DNA of 64,000 nucleotides, from assembly GCA_030431255.1 (NCBI GenBank), contig JAUIJL010000026.1, positions 62,001-126,000 of the forward strand, read 5' to 3'. The DNA is from Thermoanaerobaculia bacterium. Its GTDB lineage: Bacteria > Acidobacteriota > Thermoanaerobaculia > Multivoradales > J023. Below, in pieces: positions 54,831 through 63,124 of the stretch. A model generated the notes under the pieces. That model was not told where the DNA came from. It saw only the letters and a program-made list of their open reading frames with translations, and did not search any database. Each line of letters opens with the position of its first letter. The first letter of the stretch is position 1. The position numbers and the translations under genes are program-made.

Positions 54831-55310
54831 TCAAGCGTCGGCGTTTGACCTCGTATCCGGCAAGTACATGTCCACAAAGCTCATGATTGACTTTTGAGAT
54901 TGAGCGTCTCGTTTGAAGAGCGTGATCCCTAGCTCTTCCAAGGAGCTACGGAGCTCGTCGTCGTCACGAACGGAAATCGCGGCTATCGGGAATTCTGATT
55001 CCCGCAATTCCAAATCACACCGAGCGACTCGACAAAGTCGGACACCCGTATCCAAAGATTGATGCAAAATGTCTCCAACATCCACTTCGTCGTCCATCTC
55101 GATGAGGCTGGCAAGGTCATCAATCGCCACCATGATGTCGAAAATCCCGGCCCTATACTGAACCTGGCCGGATTCAAGGGCGTGCAACTCCCGCAAAGCA
55201 GCCTTCTCATTGGTGGCAAGGACTACTTCGTAGCCGCGCTTGTGCAACCGATAGATCAACCACTCGATCTCTGTGGGCTGATCGTCTACAAGAAGAACCC
55301 TCTGCCTCAC
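54831..55310 (-). CDS. Single-domain response regulator with insertion
   Basis: The 159-residue receiver keeps DD at 9-10 (VLLVDDQPTE), the acceptor Asp at 58 (GIFDIMV), and Lys at 133 (LFKRDA). Between Asp58 and the following switch residue about 25 extra residues appear (DDLASLIEMDDEVDVGDILH), so the acceptor loop is longer than usual. There is no output domain, so it may act by protein contact or as a phosphate relay. Its start overlaps the histidine kinase stop by 4 bases; they are certainly a pair. It is the last gene of the minus-strand cluster. Confidence 0.85.
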   Translation of the reverse strand: MRQRVLLVDDQPTEIEWLIYRLHKRGYEVVLATNEKAALRELHALESGQVQYRAGIFDIMVAIDDLASLIEMDDEVDVGDILHQSLDTGVRLCRVARCDLELRESEFPIAAISVRDDDELRSSLEELGITLFKRDAQSQKSIMSFVDMYLPDTRSNADA

Positions 55311-57388
55311 TGAGTCCTACCTGGAGGGACAGGAAAGACAATTCGAAAGCAAGTGTGGCGTTTTTTCTGGATATTGACCTCATCGCATTCGATGGTGGCG
55401 TTGTGAGCTTCAAGAATCTTGCGCACGAGCCACAAACCCAGTCCTGTGCCCCAGGGAACCATAGCCTGGGCGCGATTGGCTCGAAAACCCCGCTTAAAGA
55501 TCTCTTCCCGAAGCCCTGCGGGAATCGGTAGGCCTCGGTTGCACACCTCGATACCGCAGCCATGCGTCCAACGATACGGAAGAATCCTGATTCTTGAGTG
55601 CGTCACGGAATACTTGATTGCATTGTCTACCAGGTTAATCAGCACTTGACGGAGCATATCCTCATGGCCACGAACTGGTACCAACCTCTCGATTCGATTG
55701 GCGTCGAGCTCCAAACGGAGCGATCTTTCTTCTAAGATATGGGCAAAATCCAGCTTGGTTTCGATGCAGATCTTAGCGAGATTGACATCTTTTTTCTCGA
55801 ATGGCTCTTGACGGAGAATTTTATCCATATAAGACAGGTTCCGCACCATTCTCATACACTGCTTGGTTTGGCCTGTCACCCAACGAAGCCGCTTGGTGGC
55901 GTAGCCCCTGTCGTTCAGCAAGTCTTCTTCGAGATTCGCCAGGGTCTCCACAAGCGAGGATAAGGGAGTTAGCAGCTGGTGCCCTAGGCCGGAAAGATAG
56001 TCGTGATGTCGCTGCTCGTTTTCGAGCATTTTCTGCAGGAGCTCGTCTTCGAGCAACACCTCCTCCGTGGAAGCGCCAACAAAATTCTGCAACTGGAGCC
56101 GCTGGGTTACATCTTGGTAGAGCCCTTCAATGCTCATGTCCCCCCGAAGAGCACCCTTGACGACTCTCAGATTTCCTTCGGTAAAAGCCCATTGTCCGTC
56201 TTTACGCAAGACCCTCCTCCGTGCTCGGAGCGGGTTTCCGTGATTCTCGCGAAGCTTTCTTATGAGCCTCTCCCGATCCTCCGCTTGTTGATATAAAACG
56301 CGGCGATCTAAGTTCATGATCTCTTGCTGTGAGTAGCCGAGAATCTGAGATTCCGCCTCCGACGTCTCAAGCGTCTCTCCGTCAAAACTTGAACGGAAAT
56401 AAGCAATACCGAGACTAGACAACATCTCCATAAACCGTTGATGACGATCCGCGAGTCTCACAGACCTGGTTTGATCTCTAAAAGAGCCGACTATGTGAAT
56501 AGCTGGATTCCGAAGCCTACGATCCGCAAATGCTTGATAGGAAATCCTAACCCATCTATAAGTGCCGTCTTTGTGGATTAGGCGCAGCTCAATGGGCCCT
56601 GTCTCACTGCGCCCAGATCGCAGAGCCGACGACTTCAACTCGTTTTCTACCTTTGCCTGAATCTGTTTGTAATCCTCAGGGGCATAGAGGGTTGAAGCGT
56701 CTCTACCGATCAGATCTCTAGAGTCATAACCCAAAAGCCGGCAAACCCCAGGGTTCACCCGAATTAGCCGGGGGACATAGGTGCCGTCTTTTTGCACTTC
56801 TTGCCGGGTTACTAAAATCGCAAAGGACTCTGAATCCAATATTGTGTCGAGCAACAATACGTCCCAGGATCTCTGAAACCCAATTCCCAAGAGATCAGCC
56901 AAAAAGCCAAGATCTCGTTGGTCTACCTCCGTGAGCTCGGGCCCTTCTAGACCTCTGACTAGGCGCAAAACCCCGATGGTTCTTTCGGACGTGCGAATAG
57001 GAACGCCCAAAAATCTATAACAGATTTCGCCACGGCTGTCTCTTTCCGGAAACCTCGGTCCTTCCCTCTTCCGTTCGAGCGACGCCTCGACGAGATCGGG
57101 GGCATCAGCACGATTCACCAGCAGAGCAGCACCAGCCTCGTAAACCCACCCAGTTAGACCTTCGCCTTTCAGATAAGTCACCTCTTCCTTCGAGAGCATA
57201 GGATCGGTTGTCTGGCTGAGCCGAAGCACTTCTTCTCCTGCTCCCTCCAACAGAATAGAGCAAGCATCCGCCCTGAACAGGGATCTGACCTCAGAAACGA
57301 CCTGGCTTAAGTCTAAGTCGCCATCTCTCAATTTTGCTCTGGCTAACTTAAGAAGAGCATCCCGTCGGTCGAGATCAGAACCCTGCAT
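55307..57388 (-). CDS. Cytosolic GAF/PAS histidine kinase
   Basis: The 693-residue protein has no membrane helix. A GAF domain (about 15-185) precedes two PAS domains (about 195-310 and 320-435; for example GYSQQEIMNLDRRVLYQQAE). HisKA has the phospho-His near 465 (LSGLGHQLLTPLSSL). The ATPase domain has INLVDNAIKYS and GTGLGLWLVRKIL; the G1 box is CNRGLPIP instead of the usual DNGxGI. Signals are sensed inside the cell. It feeds the overlapping receiver. It lies 18 bases after a winged-helix gene, so three genes are probably cotranscribed. Kinase activity is likely but the G1 change is notable. Confidence 0.88.
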   Translation of the reverse strand: MQGSDLDRRDALLKLARAKLRDGDLDLSQVVSEVRSLFRADACSILLEGAGEEVLRLSQTTDPMLSKEEVTYLKGEGLTGWVYEAGAALLVNRADAPDLVEASLERKREGPRFPERDSRGEICYRFLGVPIRTSERTIGVLRLVRGLEGPELTEVDQRDLGFLADLLGIGFQRSWDVLLLDTILDSESFAILVTRQEVQKDGTYVPRLIRVNPGVCRLLGYDSRDLIGRDASTLYAPEDYKQIQAKVENELKSSALRSGRSETGPIELRLIHKDGTYRWVRISYQAFADRRLRNPAIHIVGSFRDQTRSVRLADRHQRFMEMLSSLGIAYFRSSFDGETLETSEAESQILGYSQQEIMNLDRRVLYQQAEDRERLIRKLRENHGNPLRARRRVLRKDGQWAFTEGNLRVVKGALRGDMSIEGLYQDVTQRLQLQNFVGASTEEVLLEDELLQKMLENEQRHHDYLSGLGHQLLTPLSSLVETLANLEEDLLNDRGYATKRLRWVTGQTKQCMRMVRNLSYMDKILRQEPFEKKDVNLAKICIETKLDFAHILEERSLRLELDANRIERLVPVRGHEDMLRQVLINLVDNAIKYSVTHSRIRILPYRWTHGCGIEVCNRGLPIPAGLREEIFKRGFRANRAQAMVPWGTGLGLWLVRKILEAHNATIECDEVNIQKKRHTCFRIVFPVPPGRTQ

Positions 57389-57406
57389 ATGCTAATCGAT
57401 GAGGCT

Positions 57407-58663
57407 TCAGAGCTGACGAACCAGATTCTTGCTGTCGGTGTACAAGCTTGCGAACAAGTTTCCCATCTCCAAAATCTCCGGAGATTCCATGCGAGGACGA
57501 CAGACTTCGCCAGCCCATTTGACGCGCTTGCCGTCAAAAAGTGCAAAGCCGTAGGTTCCTTCGGTGTTTGGAATCTCGTCGAACAAGGAGCATCGCGCCT
57601 CGACGGATCTCTTCCAGAAGTCGGGCGGAATGCGAGTCTCCGACCTTGCAGTTCTACTGGAGAAAATATTCAGCACATCGGGTTGGAAGGCCTGTTGCAA
57701 ACCCGACTCCAGCCTTATCTTCGTGTCGTCCAGAGCCAATCGCGTCCATCCCTCAGGACTCAGGCCGATCCCATTGAGCTTCCGCGAAGCCTCGACCGCC
57801 CGAAGAAGAGCCTGGATAGCTTGATGTTGCTCGCTGGGTCTGTCGCGAAGTAGCTCCTTGATGTGTTCAACAGGAAGGTCATCTGGCGACACATTCGAGA
57901 CAAAGCCGAGCGCCACTCTACGATCGTGATCGGGAGTGTAGGGGTCCAGCACCCTGCTGAGCAGCTGCTCCACCAATGGTCGGCTCGCAATCGTCAACCG
58001 CGGGGACCCGGAGATCACCAAGCCTGCGTCAGGCTCAAGACCCACCAAACCAAGCCGATCGCAAAGCGCCCGGCCCCTCGGGGAGAGGGCATAGAAGCGG
58101 GTCCGCGAATTACCCTGCGCGGTTTGTAATCGGCAAAGCAGCAGGGCTTGGTCTTGAAGCTCTTCGAGCACTTGCCCAATTCGATGGGGCGTTGGCTTTT
58201 CCACGCCTTTGGGTAGCACCAGCTGTTTGTGGACCTCTCCACGACGCATGTACTGATCAGAGCACAGGAGCGTTTGCAACACGGCCCGTTCCAGGGACGA
58301 GCTTTTGCGGTCCGCCAGACGCACCTCCAGACCAACTCGTCGTAACACCTGCTCTCCCAAAGAGAGAGCGCTCAGGAGAGATTGAATCTCCATGGCGGCG
58401 ACGGCGCGCGGCGAAAGCTCCGGCAACGAGCCGTCCACCAATGGACGGGCGTCACGCAGGATATCGACCACGTCGCGAATCGCGTCAAAATCCCCTTCGG
58501 CCGTGGCTTTCCAGCCGTGGGCGATACAGCGGTCGAGCTCGGGACGATACTTATCTTCAGGGCGCTCCCCAAAGTCGGAATAGACGCCCTCCGAATCTTC
58601 TTCGTCGTCGGGCAATGAGCGCAAGGCGCGCTGAAGGTTGGTGGATAGCTCAGCTAGATTCAT
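57407..58663 (-). CDS. Winged-helix protein with unknown C-terminal domain
   Basis: The 418-residue protein has an MarR/PadR-like winged helix at about 120-215 (LERAVLQTLLCSDQYMRRGE, VLEELQDQALLLCRLQTAQG, TRFYALSPRGRALCDRLG). The N-terminal 110 residues are helical. The C-terminal region (about 225-418) has no family I recognise; it contains SLFDEIPNTEGTYGFALFDG and ends with LEMGNLFASLYTDSKNLVRQL. The C-terminal half could be a sensor or enzyme. It is 18 bases before the histidine kinase start and 182 bases after the nitrilase-like gene. A role in controlling the cluster is plausible but not shown. Confidence 0.7.
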   Translation of the reverse strand: MNLAELSTNLQRALRSLPDDEEDSEGVYSDFGERPEDKYRPELDRCIAHGWKATAEGDFDAIRDVVDILRDARPLVDGSLPELSPRAVAAMEIQSLLSALSLGEQVLRRVGLEVRLADRKSSSLERAVLQTLLCSDQYMRRGEVHKQLVLPKGVEKPTPHRIGQVLEELQDQALLLCRLQTAQGNSRTRFYALSPRGRALCDRLGLVGLEPDAGLVISGSPRLTIASRPLVEQLLSRVLDPYTPDHDRRVALGFVSNVSPDDLPVEHIKELLRDRPSEQHQAIQALLRAVEASRKLNGIGLSPEGWTRLALDDTKIRLESGLQQAFQPDVLNIFSSRTARSETRIPPDFWKRSVEARCSLFDEIPNTEGTYGFALFDGKRVKWAGEVCRPRMESPEILEMGNLFASLYTDSKNLVRQL

Positions 58664-58845
58664 GTAAGGCGACCTCCGCCATACCCGATTCTGGGAGTCG
58701 CCGCTTCAAGAAACAGGTACTGAAAGGCAAGTCGGATAAGAAACCGCATGCCCGGCGAGGCACGCTTGATTTCCTGTTCTACAATGAATCACAATTAATT
58801 TCAAGGCCTCATGGGCTAAATAGGCAACTTGAATTTACCGTTCTT

Positions 58846-60429
58846 TTACTCTTTAGATCCATCAGTTGCCCAGAATCCCAAGTCCACGGTTAAACCGACC
58901 TTCTGCTCATTCGAAGCCCTCAACCACCCGAATGCCTCCGGCATGGAATCCTCCAGAGGCACCCATTCCTTTTTCCCATGACGATCCCAAGTCCAAACGG
59001 GATGCTCGTTGTTTTTGCGCCAAGCCAGACGGGTCGGCGGGCCCTTTTTATCTTCGTAGTGACAGAGGAAAGCCATGGCGAGGACCTCATTCTCTTTACA
59101 AATGCGGCGCGCGTTGACGAAAAACGTGCTGACACCGAATCGCTCCGCCCAATGGCAGAATCGATCGAATTCCACCGTTTCCTGGGTCATGGATGGAAGC
59201 AGCAAGAAATCGGGGCGTAGTTGGGGAATCCACTGCGCCAGCTCGGGCCGTTTCTCACAGATGGCGTCTTTGCAGATGAATAGAACGAAACGGCCGAGGG
59301 TGGTTTCGAGCACTTCCAAAACCCGTCCGGGTACGATGCTCTCGAAGATGTGTGGTGGCAGCTCCGGTATCTTTTTGGCCAAGGCGACGCCGTTCTCGAA
59401 AACCTGAGGAGATTTTTTGAGCAGGGTAGGAGGGATTGAGAACTCTCCTCGTTTATCATGAGACATGAGGCCCCGGCGACCATAGATCATTCTCGAACGA
59501 TTGACGCGGCCGCCTACTCCTTGCTCGTGAAAGCTGCCGGCCACCACACCATAGGGCCAACGGCCCTCAAGCTTTGCCAGGCGCCCCTCCAGCCATTTTC
59601 TGGTTTCCGGATCGATGGTGAGCTCGGGAAAAACGATCACGTGAATCCGCTCCCGCGCCGCGGCCTGGATTGTGTGCTCCAGGTGATCCCTGAGGCACTG
59701 TGGGTCGGTCATCGGGCGAGCTGCGCAGGCCGAAAAGAAGCGGTGGTCGGGCCCCGGGATTTCGAACAACGGATTCGACGGACAAAGAATCGGACATAGG
59801 GCGATTCGAAACGAAGAGTCGAGAGCATCGAAAGCGCTCTTCATGACCAAATCAGGCTCCTCGATTCTAGGTCGCGCGGGAAGAATCGACAGCTCCGCCG
59901 AGGATTGAAGCACGAACGTATGATGGGAGAGATGCCGATCGGGTCGCTCGATCAAAGGGGGAAGATGTTTGCGGGCCTGGGCTTTCTTGAAGGCCGCCAG
60001 GCGAGATCGGCGCCAAAGACCTGCTCGATCAGAGGCGTCACGACCCTTCGGCCGATTCCAGATCACGATCCAAGGCCTCGGCCCGTCGAGAGGCCAGTCT
60101 TCCAGAACGAATCGCTTGGGCCCCGAGCGCCTTTCCACCACATCCGACAGCTGAGCATCGAGAAGCCTCAGGGCTTCTACCAGAAAGGCGTAAAGCTCTT
60201 CCGGACCACCGGCAAAGGGTGCGGAGCCCTCTTTCCGAAGCGTTTCGATGAGCTCGGTCTCCGAAGCGAACGGCGGAGCCGGCTTGTAGAAGATTCCTTG
60301 GGTTTCTTTAGCCAACCATTGGGCAACCGCATATAGATGCGCAGCGAGCTCGAAATGATCCTCGCGACCAGCAAATGGATTGGTGCGAGCCTTTTTCAAC
60401 AAATATCGCGACCATACGTCCAAGTCCAC
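58846..60429 (-). CDS. Nitrilase-superfamily hydrolase with extra N-terminal domain
   Basis: The C-terminal 320 residues of this 527-residue protein have the carbon-nitrogen hydrolase fold with its catalytic set visible: Glu269 (VIVFPELT), Lys326 (SHDKRGEF) and Cys386 (LFICKDAI). The reaction would be hydrolysis or transfer of an amide or nitrile, but the substrate is unknown. The N-terminal 200 residues (YLLKKARTNPFAGREDHFEL, IVIWNRPKGRD) belong to no family I know and may be a partner-binding module. It is the first gene of the minus-strand cluster with the winged-helix, kinase and receiver genes. It is likely cytosolic, as no signal peptide is visible. Confidence 0.8.
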   Translation of the reverse strand: MDLDVWSRYLLKKARTNPFAGREDHFELAAHLYAVAQWLAKETQGIFYKPAPPFASETELIETLRKEGSAPFAGGPEELYAFLVEALRLLDAQLSDVVERRSGPKRFVLEDWPLDGPRPWIVIWNRPKGRDASDRAGLWRRSRLAAFKKAQARKHLPPLIERPDRHLSHHTFVLQSSAELSILPARPRIEEPDLVMKSAFDALDSSFRIALCPILCPSNPLFEIPGPDHRFFSACAARPMTDPQCLRDHLEHTIQAAARERIHVIVFPELTIDPETRKWLEGRLAKLEGRWPYGVVAGSFHEQGVGGRVNRSRMIYGRRGLMSHDKRGEFSIPPTLLKKSPQVFENGVALAKKIPELPPHIFESIVPGRVLEVLETTLGRFVLFICKDAICEKRPELAQWIPQLRPDFLLLPSMTQETVEFDRFCHWAERFGVSTFFVNARRICKENEVLAMAFLCHYEDKKGPPTRLAWRKNNEHPVWTWDRHGKKEWVPLEDSMPEAFGWLRASNEQKVGLTVDLGFWATDGSKE

Positions 60430-60649
60430 GGCTCCCTCCCTTTAAGAGTCGAAAAGACGCTCGCCCGAGCTCGGGAATGATGTCCTGCTCAATGGAGTAG
60501 TCTATTCGATTCTCACACCTCAAGCTAAAAGCCTGGAGTTGGGCTAAGATCCAGGCCCGCCAACGCGGCGCCGACTGCCATTCGCCCTCCGGGAAATCCT
60601 TGCTGGGGCATCGCCGTATGGAACACGCAGAGCATCGAGGAGCCACACC

Positions 60650-61564
60650 ATGGGCTTGTTGTCCGGATCCGTAGCCATCAGCCGTTTCACCGTTGCACCG
60701 GTGCCCGAGGAGATCGATTTCGACTCCCAGGCCTTCCGGGAGATCGAAGCGGGCTCTGAGATACGCGAAAGCATCGGTTTCGTGCCTTTCGAGCCCGAGG
60801 CTCCTTACCAGGCGGGTGAGCGTCGCTGGTTCTTCCGGGTCCGGATCGACAAGGTCAGCCCGGATCCCACCGCCGTGCAAGAGCGGGTCAAGGAAATGGT
60901 CAAGGCGGAGCTCGACCAAGGCGCGGATTTCGTCGGTCCCAAAAAGCGCAAGAAGCTCCGCGAGATGGCCGAGGAGGAGCTGATTTTCGAAGCCAACCCG
61001 CGAACGAAGATCATCGAAGGTTGCATCGACGGCCAGATCCTCTACGTCGGCTCCACGGCCAAAGCCTATTTGGGCCGGGTGACGGAGATGCTGCGGCGTC
61101 TGGGCATCATCGCGGAATTTAAGACGCCTTGGATCGATCGTGGGGACCAGGACATCGAAAGCCCGATTCTGGAGATCTACGAGCCCGGCGAGGCGGTATT
61201 GGGAGCGCGCTTTTTGCGCGCGCTTTTGGGCGATCGAGAGATCATCTTCGAGCCGGAATCGGGTTTTGTCCGCCTGCGCACGGAAGACGCCCGCATCACC
61301 CTGGGTGGGGCCGTGCTCAAAGATCTGCATCGCTACGTCGAGCGGGGTGCCGAGCTGCTCTCGGCCAAAATGCTGGTGGGCGATCCGCCGTCGTCTTTCC
61401 GTCTCGAAGCCACCAGCTTTCGCGTCGCCGGTCTGAAGATAGAGACTTCCAAACACGACCATTGGACCGAGCTCTTGGACGAGCGATTGGAAAAGATCAA
61501 CGAGGTTTTCGAGCTGCTGGACAAAAAATACGACGAGCTGGCCCCACGCCTCTTCCACGTTTAA
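60650..61564 (+). CDS. RdgC-like recombination-associated protein
   Basis: The 304-residue protein shows the layout of RdgC, a ring-forming DNA-binding protein that limits RecA: the start VAISRFTVAPVPEE, the helix VKEMVKAELDQGADFVGPKKRKKLREMAEEE (residues near 85-110), and the typical IDGQILYVGSTAKAYLGRVT. The similarity is general rather than exact. It may therefore be a distant relative. The ATG at 60650 lies after a weak ribosome site. It is alone on its strand here. Confidence 0.6.
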   Translation: MGLLSGSVAISRFTVAPVPEEIDFDSQAFREIEAGSEIRESIGFVPFEPEAPYQAGERRWFFRVRIDKVSPDPTAVQERVKEMVKAELDQGADFVGPKKRKKLREMAEEELIFEANPRTKIIEGCIDGQILYVGSTAKAYLGRVTEMLRRLGIIAEFKTPWIDRGDQDIESPILEIYEPGEAVLGARFLRALLGDREIIFEPESGFVRLRTEDARITLGGAVLKDLHRYVERGAELLSAKMLVGDPPSSFRLEATSFRVAGLKIETSKHDHWTELLDERLEKINEVFELLDKKYDELAPRLFHV

Positions 61565-61638
61565 GCTCAGCCTTCCGGCCTGAAGGCGCTAGAATTGTAG
61601 GTCGAATCCTACAGACCGAGTCTTTTGTGGAGGTGATC

Positions 61639-63075
61639 ATGCGTCTATCGGCCCATCCGTTGTTGTTCTTGATCAGCGTCGCTGCATGTCTGTCCAGCTC
61701 CGGCTGTGGCTCGAGCGGCCCCATTGAACGCTCCGCCCTTTGCGAGCTGGCCAAGGACGCGTTTTCCCGCAAGATGGACTTCGAGCCCCTCTACACCGAA
61801 GACTCGGGGGCCTGCCGAGCCCTGAGCGTCGGCGAGCTGGAAGCGGCCGGCGCCCGAGAGCTCTTCGCCGACGCCGGATGCGGCACCGCGGTGTCCTATG
61901 CCGGAGAGCCCTGGACAGCCTTCTGCGACAACAATCTCTTGGGCAATGAGCGGACCCGCAATTACATCGGCAATCCGGAGGCCTGGAGCGACCTCGACCC
62001 CACTGTTTCCCATCGGGTCGAAACCCGCTGGAATCTCTCCCAAGGCGCCACCCTCCACTTGATGACGGTCAATCAAACCCAGGATCGAAAGCGGCCCTAT
62101 CTGAAGCGGGTCGAGTACCGAAAGGCCGATGGCTGTGCCCTGGGCATGCACATTTACAAGAGCAACCCGGGTGCCACCCAGCTCAAACCTCTCCTCTTCT
62201 TCCACGGCGGGGGTTGGAGATACCGGGGTTTGGCAGCAATCACGGGTATCGACACCTCGGCCCCAAACTTGACCGACAAAGGTTATGTCGTCTTCGCGCC
62301 CTTTTATCGCCTGCTGCTGGATTCCGACGGGCCCGAGGCCTGTCACAACGCAGACGGCCGGGAGATCCTCGACGATATCGAAGCGGCCTTCCAATGGATT
62401 TTCGATCATGGCCAAGATTTCGGCATGGACCCGAAGTGGGCCCAAGAGCGCAAGCTTTCGGTGATGGGCCAGAGCGCCGGGGGACATTTGGCGGCCTACC
62501 TGGCCACCTACCACCCGGAGTCCGTGGAAAGGGGCATCTTGCTGTATCCGGCGCCGGATCTCGGATTCTTTGCCGAGAACATCAAGGCGGGAGGTCTCTA
62601 TGAGAATAGATTCCTCAGCAGCCGCAAGCTGCTGCTCGGCTTCTTCCCCCAACCCGGGGTCACCGACCCCGCGAATCTCGACCCCTCCGCGGCCGAGGTG
62701 CGTCGCAACAGCTTTCCCGACGTCATCGAGCCCGACCCGTCACGCTTTCCACCCCTTTCCGTCATTCACGGATCCGCGGACACCACGGTGCCCGTGGAGC
62801 TGAGCACGCGGCTCTGCCAAGCGCTGGATCCGGCCGAGTCACCCCGCGACACTGCCTACACCGGCGGCGACCAAGCTCTGAGCTGCGGCGAGAAGAGCCG
62901 GCTGACGGTGGTCAAAGGGGCGAATCACATGCTCGACCTACGATGCTTCACGGGCAAGAAGGCATCCATCATGGATCGCCTCTTGCCCGAAGCCGCAGCC
63001 CTCTGCCCGGCGGGCAGCGCATCCGCCTCGCGCAAGGTGCGCGCCGCCTTGGAAGAGGCTTATTCCCACTTCTGA
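61639..63075 (+). CDS. Lipoprotein alpha/beta hydrolase (esterase/lipase)
   Basis: The 478-residue protein starts at ATG 61639 with a strong GGAGGTGATC ribosome site. A lipoprotein signal (LSSSGC) anchors it. The alpha/beta hydrolase core has the oxyanion motif FHGGGWRYRG, the nucleophile elbow SVMGQSAGGHLAAY (Ser), the Asp in HGSADTTVP, and the His in VVKGANHMLD. The HGGGW pattern is that of hormone-sensitive-lipase and xylan-esterase types. The N-terminal 130 residues carry several Cys and no known domain. It is probably exported to the cell envelope and cleaves esters. Substrate unknown. Confidence 0.85.
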   Translation: MRLSAHPLLFLISVAACLSSSGCGSSGPIERSALCELAKDAFSRKMDFEPLYTEDSGACRALSVGELEAAGARELFADAGCGTAVSYAGEPWTAFCDNNLLGNERTRNYIGNPEAWSDLDPTVSHRVETRWNLSQGATLHLMTVNQTQDRKRPYLKRVEYRKADGCALGMHIYKSNPGATQLKPLLFFHGGGWRYRGLAAITGIDTSAPNLTDKGYVVFAPFYRLLLDSDGPEACHNADGREILDDIEAAFQWIFDHGQDFGMDPKWAQERKLSVMGQSAGGHLAAYLATYHPESVERGILLYPAPDLGFFAENIKAGGLYENRFLSSRKLLLGFFPQPGVTDPANLDPSAAEVRRNSFPDVIEPDPSRFPPLSVIHGSADTTVPVELSTRLCQALDPAESPRDTAYTGGDQALSCGEKSRLTVVKGANHMLDLRCFTGKKASIMDRLLPEAAALCPAGSASASRKVRAALEEAYSHF

Positions 63076-63124
63076 TGACGACGCGATCTACCCACACCAC
63101 CTGCTCGAAGAGGCGCCCCCGACC

